Shown one piece after another: positions 58,501 to 64,000 of a stretch of DNA of 64,000 nucleotides; the first letter of the stretch is position 1; each line of letters starts with the position of its first letter. The position numbers and the translations under genes are program-made. The stretch is from Heterotrichella gracilis (lineage: Eukaryota; Sar; Xanthophyceae; Tribonematales; Xanthonemataceae): NCBI GenBank assembly GCA_032358255.1, contig JAULBX010004443.1, positions 248,001-312,000 of the forward strand, given 5' to 3'. The notes beneath the pieces are model-generated. The model was not told the origin of the DNA and did not search any database. It saw only the letters and a program-made list of their open reading frames with translations.

Positions 58501-59959
58501 GTACTGCCGCTTGTAACATCAACAGGGAGCACTTTGTGTCCACGTGCGTCTCATCAAGACCTGTTGGTGATGACTCATCCAAGTGGACACCCTTGAGGCG
58601 GTTGCAGAGGGGGAGCACAAGATCACGCTGCACCACAGAGAAAGCATCGCTGCCGCAGTGCCTCTGCGCAGCCGCCAAATGATGTACATGCTGCATATCA
58701 AATTGATTGCATGTCAGGTCACCCAGCTGCATGTGGCTGAGACCAGATTTTGGCACACATACAGGGATTTCTTACTAGAATCAACTATGCACGCCAGGGC
58801 TACATGGCGTGCAGCCCTCGTTTGTTTTACAATACCAGTGACCCGCCTCCAGTGTCTTCTCAGAAACCTGGCCTGCAGCATACGTGGCCAGCAGCCCCTT
58901 CACAGCAAGTGCAGCAGCGTTGAGGTGGGTTGCCACATCTGCACCCGGCATCTCCCTAATTGGCCGCCACCAGGCTGAGTTGAGGAGCGCACGTGCCATG
59001 GTGTACAGTGCAGGGCCATATGCTGCAAGGGGGTCAAATCCCTCGCTTCTCTGCTCCTCCTCGACCAGAAGGACACAAAGGAGGGCTTTCACCTATGGTG
59101 GTGTTGCACAACAGCAGTGAGCTGCCGATGGTTGTTGCAGAACAGCAGTTAACTGTTCTGCAACACCAACGACATCTAACTCACTAATAGATGTCGTTGG
59201 TGTTGCAGAACAACAGCTAGTTGGTGTTGCATACCAGCAGCAAGTGTCATCGGTGTTGCATGACAACAGTTATGGCAGGGCTGCTAATTCAATTATCGTG
59301 CCCACAGTTCTTGCCAGCACACAAGCCTGGCCCCTTGGCTGAGTCACCTGCTGTTGGTGAACAGCCGGAATGTGGCCCAAGCCTGCAGGCAGCAGAAAAT
59401 CGCACAGCTGTGACTGTCGTGCGCCCTGCAGCCACTCAGAACCCGCCTCCACCTTATATCGCACCATCTGTGAAAACAGGATGAGGGCGTGCAGGTACAA
59501 ATTCTCCCCAGAGCTTCGGAGATTGTGCAATGTTATCAGCTGCGACGTGAACCCAGGGTGGCGCAGAAACACCTGCACATGGATTCAGGGTTTAGGGTTT
59601 TCTGTGCAGGGTTAATGATTGGGACATGCAGCCAGGGTGGCGCACAGACACATGCACATGGGGGTTGCCAGCTCTGCTGATTTTGAAACCACCGTAGCTT
59701 GCCATTGGCATGACAATGGCCAATGCATTGCAGGTTGTTCTTGCAAAATGCATATTGCACATAAGAGCATAACTGCTGGTAGCCATGGAGCATTGCCCGA
59801 AGATGACCATTTGGCTTGAGAAAGGGGAAATAGTGCGGCCTCACCTGTACAGCTGGGTTTTGCTAGCGGTGCAAGGGTGAACAGCGATCTGGCAGCTGCA
59901 CCGGAAGGCATGAATGGCCACATCACATCCATCATGGTGCTGCAAAGCAGTTGAGACAT
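55557..59959 (-). CDS. MYND-type zinc-finger protein, possibly decaying
   Basis: Minus-strand exons read at about 59959-59845, 59572-~59370, 59092-58867, ~58700-58463, 58193-58009, 57773-~57590, 57418-57339, 57056-56676, ~56545-56390 and 56312-55557 (TGA). The upstream part is helical and Leu/Ala-rich (ALLCVLLVEEEQRSEG, ALYTMARALLNSAWW, ALAVKGLLATYAA) without a family I recognise. The C-terminus carries a MYND finger: CPGC, 12 residues, CKC, then YCGRTC and HWPAHRRSC. MYND fingers bind proline-rich peptides; many algal members are uncharacterised. Not every exon joins cleanly: the 58193-58009 segment has an in-frame TAA at 58086-58088 between MRI and EVLSELPPGID, and the ~56545-56390 exon lacks a good phase-matching acceptor. 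It may be a pseudogene, or the model may need correction. The 5' end overlaps the next gene's. Confidence 0.6.
59105..59275. repeat. Cluster of direct and inverted GGTGTTGCA repeats in MYND intron
   Basis: GTTGCAGAACAGCAGTT and its mirror AACTGTTCTGCAAC (59133-59164) form one palindrome. GTTCTGCAACACCAACGACA (59155) and the mirrored TGTCGTTGGTGTTGCAGAAC (ending about 59211) form a second. GGTGTTGCA recurs at 59200, 59224 and 59252. It looks like local slippage with template switching. Confidence 0.8.
59556..59662 (-). repeat. Duplicated acceptor-side exon edge with TTTAGGG unit in MYND gene
   Basis: CCAGGGTGGCGCAGAAACAC then CTGCACATGG (59554-59583, exon start plus acceptor in antisense) recurs as CCAGGGTGGCGCACAGACAC then ATGCACATGG at 59632-59661. 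Between them lies TTCAGGGTTTAGGGTTTTCT, telomere-like. On the coding strand the outer copy lies upstream in the intron. Confidence 0.85.
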
Positions 59960-61514
59960 GGTATGTTCAAACTACTTCTGCCAATCCTCTCGGATCAACA
60001 CTCACCACACTTGATTGCTTGGAACTTCACGACCCCACCCAGCAAGCCTGTTCAGCTGCCAAGGGGGGTGCACAGCATGGCGGACCAACCACCTTGGTCC
60101 CACGCCACGTTTGGCAAGGGGCCGAGGGGCATACAAAGGCTAAGGGGCGGCCGCTGCCTGGACCGGAGCTGCAGGCGGTGTGCACGGCAGCGGCGGAGAC
60201 AGAGGTGGTGGACGGGTTTTTGGTGAGTGGAGGAGGGGCTGCGGTGGGGGCCCGGTTGGTGGCGCGGATCATGTAGGAAGGGTGGTGCATGTGGTACGTG
60301 GTCCATGTGGTGCCAAAGCCACGTCTAGGTGCTGCCCAACACTCAGCACAACAAAAATTCCTGCAGTGCATTTATTCGGAGGTCTGGGTTATCGAAAACG
60401 GAATGTGGCCATATAAGGCCAATTGCCAGTACCATATGTTGGCGTAGTTGGCGCTTTTCTGTGCTGAGATACCAGATCTTCCATGTTCTTTAAAAAACTT
60501 GGCACAATCTCCTTATTGTCAGAGATTACTCCCCAAATTTGTAGTTTTGCGCTTACAATGAGAACAAATTCAGCCCACGCACCCCCCTGCCCCCCAGGTC
60601 CTGCGCACCCTCCATGTCGACGACACCCTGGCCACATACGCACACCTCACTGCGGCCATGGCGGAGCGCTACGGCCCCCTCACAGCGGCACAAGGGGGCG
60701 GTGAGGTGGCGCCATTGCTGGAGTCCGCCATGGCGCGCGCCGCTGCCTGCAAGCATGTGACTGCCAAGGACGCACTTGGGCTCATGCTGCTGGCGGTGCA
60801 AGGTGCGGTGAGGGGGGTGCCATGGTGGGGTTGTGCGGGCAGTGTCACAACCAACAATGGTTTAGATTTTTTACTTAATAAAATATCTCATACCTGGCGG
60901 AACGATTACATGGTTGTTGGCCACTAGCCTAGAGCCACAAGGAGTGACTGAAGCCTTTGAAGGATCCGCAAGGCGTTTTGAAATCTCTGGTGCAGATCTA
61001 GCACTGTCGCATATGATGGGGCGAGGCATGTAAGGCAGCCTGCTAACCCGGCCCTGCTTATGTGCGCAGATGTTGGCGAGGAGATTGCCTCTGCAGTATG
61101 CCAGGCATACGCCTCCGCCCGCATCCTGCATGATGCATACCAGGCAGCCATTCGCAGGGCGGTGGCGCGGGGCCAGGGGTGGGAGGTGGGCGTGGACGGG
61201 GTGCTGGAGGGGCTGAAGAGCGATGACAAGGGGAGGAAGGGGATCTCACCTCGGCTGGTAGGTGGAATGGGGTGGAATGGGCGGAGGGGGGAGATGCCAG
61301 TGGTGGTGCATGGGTAGTGGTTATGCTTTGCAGCCATGCCACGTACCTGCAGGTGCTTTAAACTGCAACACACTGTGGTTTGGTTGACCCAGCAGTCATT
61401 GTGTTGCCGCTTGCATCGTCGCTGGCAGTGTGTTGACGGTATGCCCTTCCTTTTCAGGCTCGCAAGCTTTTTTACTGCCTGTTTGCTCAAGGCTGCAACC
61501 TGGTGCCCCAATGA
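59914..61514 (+). CDS. Unrecognised 252-residue protein
   Basis: Four exons close in phase: 59914-60222, 60598-60802, 61070-61257 and 61458-61514 (TGA). The last three are clearly coding by splice context and composition: VLRTLHVDDTLATYAHLTAA, MAERYGPLTAAQGG, DALGLMLLAVQ, DVGEEIASAVCQAYASARIL, HDAYQAAIRRAVARG, then a short basic tail ARKLFYCLFAQGCNLVPQ. They suggest a compact all-helical domain. The N-terminal 70 residues are less convincing and the ATG at 59914 lies inside the first exon of the divergent MYND gene, so the true start may be a missing upstream exon or a later site. No family is recognised and no signal peptide or membrane segment is seen. Confidence 0.6.
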
Positions 61515-62800
61515 CGGAGGTGGATGGAGGTGGGCGTTGGGGCCACGCACAGCCAATGACGCAGCCACTGAGTTAGTTAAACTAGTGGCAGGTCGTGCAT
61601 ATAAACGAGTGGCAGGTCTTGCATATAAACTTGTGGCAGGTCTTGCTGGTGCGGAGAGTACTGGGGTTGAGAAATTTCTGAACGCCAGCGTCAGTAGCTC
61701 TGGCGTACTCTCTAATTGGACTGTATCCAGGACTCAGGCTAGGTGCATGAGTTGGGAATTAAGATATCCGGCGACAACTCTCAGCCCAAACTGTGGACAG
61801 TGTGAGTGCCCTACTTCTCACTGGTCCCTGTTGTTCCGTGACGTTTATTATAACGACCGCGGCAGAGCGTGACAAGCTATGATTGCCTTAGCCTTGCCTA
61901 CCTATATACATGAAGCGCATATATATGAAAGCATTACTCTCTACTCGCTCCCTTTGTCGATGTATGGCAAACGTCTGGCATGCAGCCCATGCCGAAGCCT
62001 GACCGCAGCTATGCATACACCCACACGTATATGTACGTCAAAGTCCACCACCCCTCCTTAGTTTCTTCGAAAAAAGTGGCCCTTCTGGGTTGCGGCGAGC
62101 CTGTATTTTACAGCCTAACGACCGTTCCGAAGGACAAACGGTCTTTATCTGGGCGGGCGGGAGAGTACCGCTTGTTGTTCTACCCACTTACATAGCCCAA
62201 AGCTATTACATGTCGGTAAGGTCTGTGACGGAACATGCTGCACTGGTTTCTCTGCCAGTGGCACTGAACTTGAGGGCGTGGCACATGCCAAATTGCAAAA
62301 GACTGATGTCCCCTCATTCACTGGATACCTGTAGATATACAGCTGAAAACCACTCGAGAGTGCTTGGCAGCAGCCTTGATAACAGTGACACCTGTCAGTT
62401 ATCTTGCCTTTTATGACTGGAAACTGCAGACCATCTGCCTTCACAGGGAAGTGGGGCGGGTGACCATCGCGAGGTATGATGTGATAATTGCCCACATGAA
62501 CTTCAACACAATTGTTGCCAACAGGCCACTGCCAAAGGGTGAAAGTCCACTGAGTTGCCCAGCTTTTCACAAGTAGATAGACGGCTGCTGAGCAGGGCAG
62601 TCTCAGTGCAAGTCCCGCCAACAGGCAGACTTCATCGTGATTCATAGTGCCAGCATGGAGCCAGGCAGTCATGGGTGTGCAGACACAGAGTGAGTTTGCA
62701 AACCAGATAGCTACCAAGCTCATCATACATTGACACAGGGATATTTACTGTTGCTACTAAGTTTGCTGCCAACAATTGGGCACACTTTGTAACACCTCAG
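61515..62800. other. Spacer, no convincing gene
   Basis: A 193-codon minus frame (62726-62145) starts with ATG but has no recognisable motif and no supporting splice context. A frame open from 62710 leads into the EF-hand exon at 62801, so that exon may begin earlier. Hexamer-like CAGGT(C/G)(T/G)TGCATATAAAC occurs in near-triplicate at 61588-61648. Confidence 0.4.
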
Positions 62801-63559
62801 TTTGCTGCTGCTAATGCGGTTGACACCAAGCCTGGTTGGTGCAGTGATAAGCTGTCACCACAGGAGGTACAGGGATTGAAGGAGCTTTTTGAGTTCCTTG
62901 ATAAAGATGGGAGTGGGTGTATCGACGTGGGTGAGATCTCTGAGGTGTTCAGGATAATGGAAATTTCCACAAAACCGCACGAGGTGCGCAGGATGGTGAA
63001 GGATGCAGACCGAGATGGCAACGGGGAGATTGACTTTGAGGAGTTCATGGAGGTGGGTATGTAAGCAGCTCTGCCCTTAATATAAGCAAGTGTGCACGAT
63101 ATTCAGTAGACTGCATTTGGTAAGGAATAGATCAACAAAAAAACGTTGGGTGACAGCATGTAACCAATGGCACATGTGTATACATATGGTGGTCCATCCT
63201 TGTCTGGAGCTCTCCAGGCATTACGCATAGGCATTACGCACAGACCATTGTCCATTATCTGACATGCACACTACCTAGGTGGAATTCACCCGTGCCTGCC
63301 CCTTCCCCAGGTCATGGCCGGCTCTTCCACCTTCCCCCACCGCCGCGCCAGGGTGCTGTGGGCCTTCCGCATGTTTGCAGAGCCAGACGCGCCCCAGGGC
63401 TGCATCACCAGCGACAGCCTGGAGGCAGCACTCATCAACTACTGCGAGGGAGAGGTGCCCCTTGACGAGCTCAACCGGCTGATTGCCAAGGTTGGCAGGG
63501 AGAGCAGCGGCTACATCAACTTCCTGGATAAGGTCAACACCTTCCTGGCAACAGCATGA
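62801..63559 (+). CDS. EF-hand calcium-binding protein, 5' end unresolved
   Basis: Two exons, 62801-63052 and 63311-63559 (TGA), join in phase 0 and give 166 residues. The first has a classical calmodulin-like pair of EF-hands: loop 1 DKDGSGCIDVGE and loop 2 DADRDGNGEIDFEE, separated by a helix EVFRIMEISTKPHEVRRM. All calcium-ligand positions (1, 3, 5, 12) are acidic or polar as expected. The second pair in exon 2 (FRMFAEPDAPQGCITSDS; IAKVGRESSGYINF) keeps the centrin/calmodulin helix pattern but has degenerate loops that probably bind no calcium. A calcium-sensor role is inferred; centrin, caltractin-like or plant CML are all possible. Exon 1 lacks an ATG before its acceptor CCTCAG, so an upstream exon, or a start in the frame open from 62710, is missing. 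Confidence 0.85.
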
Positions 63560-64000
63560 CCACCACAAAGGAAGAAATGGAACACACAGGCGTAGCTGGG
63601 GGCACAAGACGTAGTGCAGCCCAAGAGATTTACACTAGAGCACACGGAATATAGGAATAACTCATACTGGTTTAACGCACTTTTACTAAAAAGTAGTGTA
63701 TTTTCTTTCTCCTAAAATGGGTCAAGCTATAGGCCACGGTCACAGTCGTCGCTAAGAATATATCCACACATTGCTGCTGGTTTTGCTGCACCATCTCTCA
63801 AAGTCAGACTGACCAGTCAGCCGTGGTGCAGCTTCTACTAATATATAACTGGAAAATAAACAAAGTTTGACTGAGCTATGATACGCATATGGGGTTGAAA
63901 CATATTGACTCAATGACTAATCCTAGAGGTAGTGCATTAGAGGTGCACAAGCAGCTTTAAAACAATGCGCACCGTTCTGGCCGGTGGCGCCACCTACAGC
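63560..64000. other. 3' flank of the EF-hand gene
   Basis: AT-rich non-coding sequence to the window edge; presumed 3' UTR and spacer. No feature recognised. Confidence 0.4.

Noticed and set aside
62145-62726. 193-codon minus-strand ATG frame
   Set aside because: No domain, mixed composition, no splice context; probably chance in a lower-GC spacer.

Overview
The window looks like nuclear DNA of a green alga, probably a core chlorophyte. Genes are split into many short GC-rich, phase-consistent exons with GT...AG introns. The proteins found are of plant and algal type: a BAH-domain cytosine methyltransferase, a SOUL haem-binding protein, an organellar RlmN with a transit-like leader, and a TKL-type kinase. 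At least one axonemal gene (CCDC42/CFAP73-like) implies a ciliated lineage. Introns and spacers are lower in GC, full of TGCATG words and scattered TTTAGGG/CCCTAAA telomere-like units. No rRNA, tRNA, CRISPR array or complete mobile element was recognised.

Layout. 1-852 (-): 5' part of an F-box/leucine-rich gene running off the left edge. 2286-7140 (+): Ala/Arg/Glu-rich coiled-coil protein. 8688-11274 (-): plastid-targeted-looking DUF6687-like protein. 13149-14819 (-): small membrane-anchored coiled-coil protein. 15803-23403 (-): large DNA (cytosine-5) methyltransferase with a PIP-box and SUMO-interacting motif in its tail. 24815-26609 (+): SOUL protein, 5' end unresolved. 28367-32536 (+): RlmN. 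33602-39420 (-): CNG/EAG-like cation channel with an unusual pore. 40881-42262 (-): CCDC42/CFAP73-like. 43352-45227 (+): exosome subunit RRP40. 46203-46905 (+): doubtful small gene. 47228-54224 (+): hnRNP U-like SPRY plus P-loop module joined in frame to a TKL protein kinase. 55557-59959 (-): MYND-finger protein with signs of decay. 59914-61514 (+): unrecognised 252-residue protein. 62801-63559 (+): EF-hand protein.

These are unrelated housekeeping, epigenetic, ciliary and signalling genes; no pathway cluster is evident. Exon joins were read by eye and checked by phase arithmetic. Where every phase closes (methyltransferase, RlmN, channel, CCDC42-like, RRP40, kinase fusion, DUF6687-like) the models are firm.

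The most striking unexplained pattern is recurrent: a degenerate copy of an exon edge with its splice site lies again inside the neighbouring intron, in several cases with TTTAGGG-type repeats between the copies (near 31.7-31.9, 52.1-52.2, 53.7-53.8 and 59.6 kb). This could be a footprint of break repair or intron remodelling in which telomere-like sequence was inserted. The other leading oddities are the SPRY/P-loop/kinase fusion and the methyltransferase tail.
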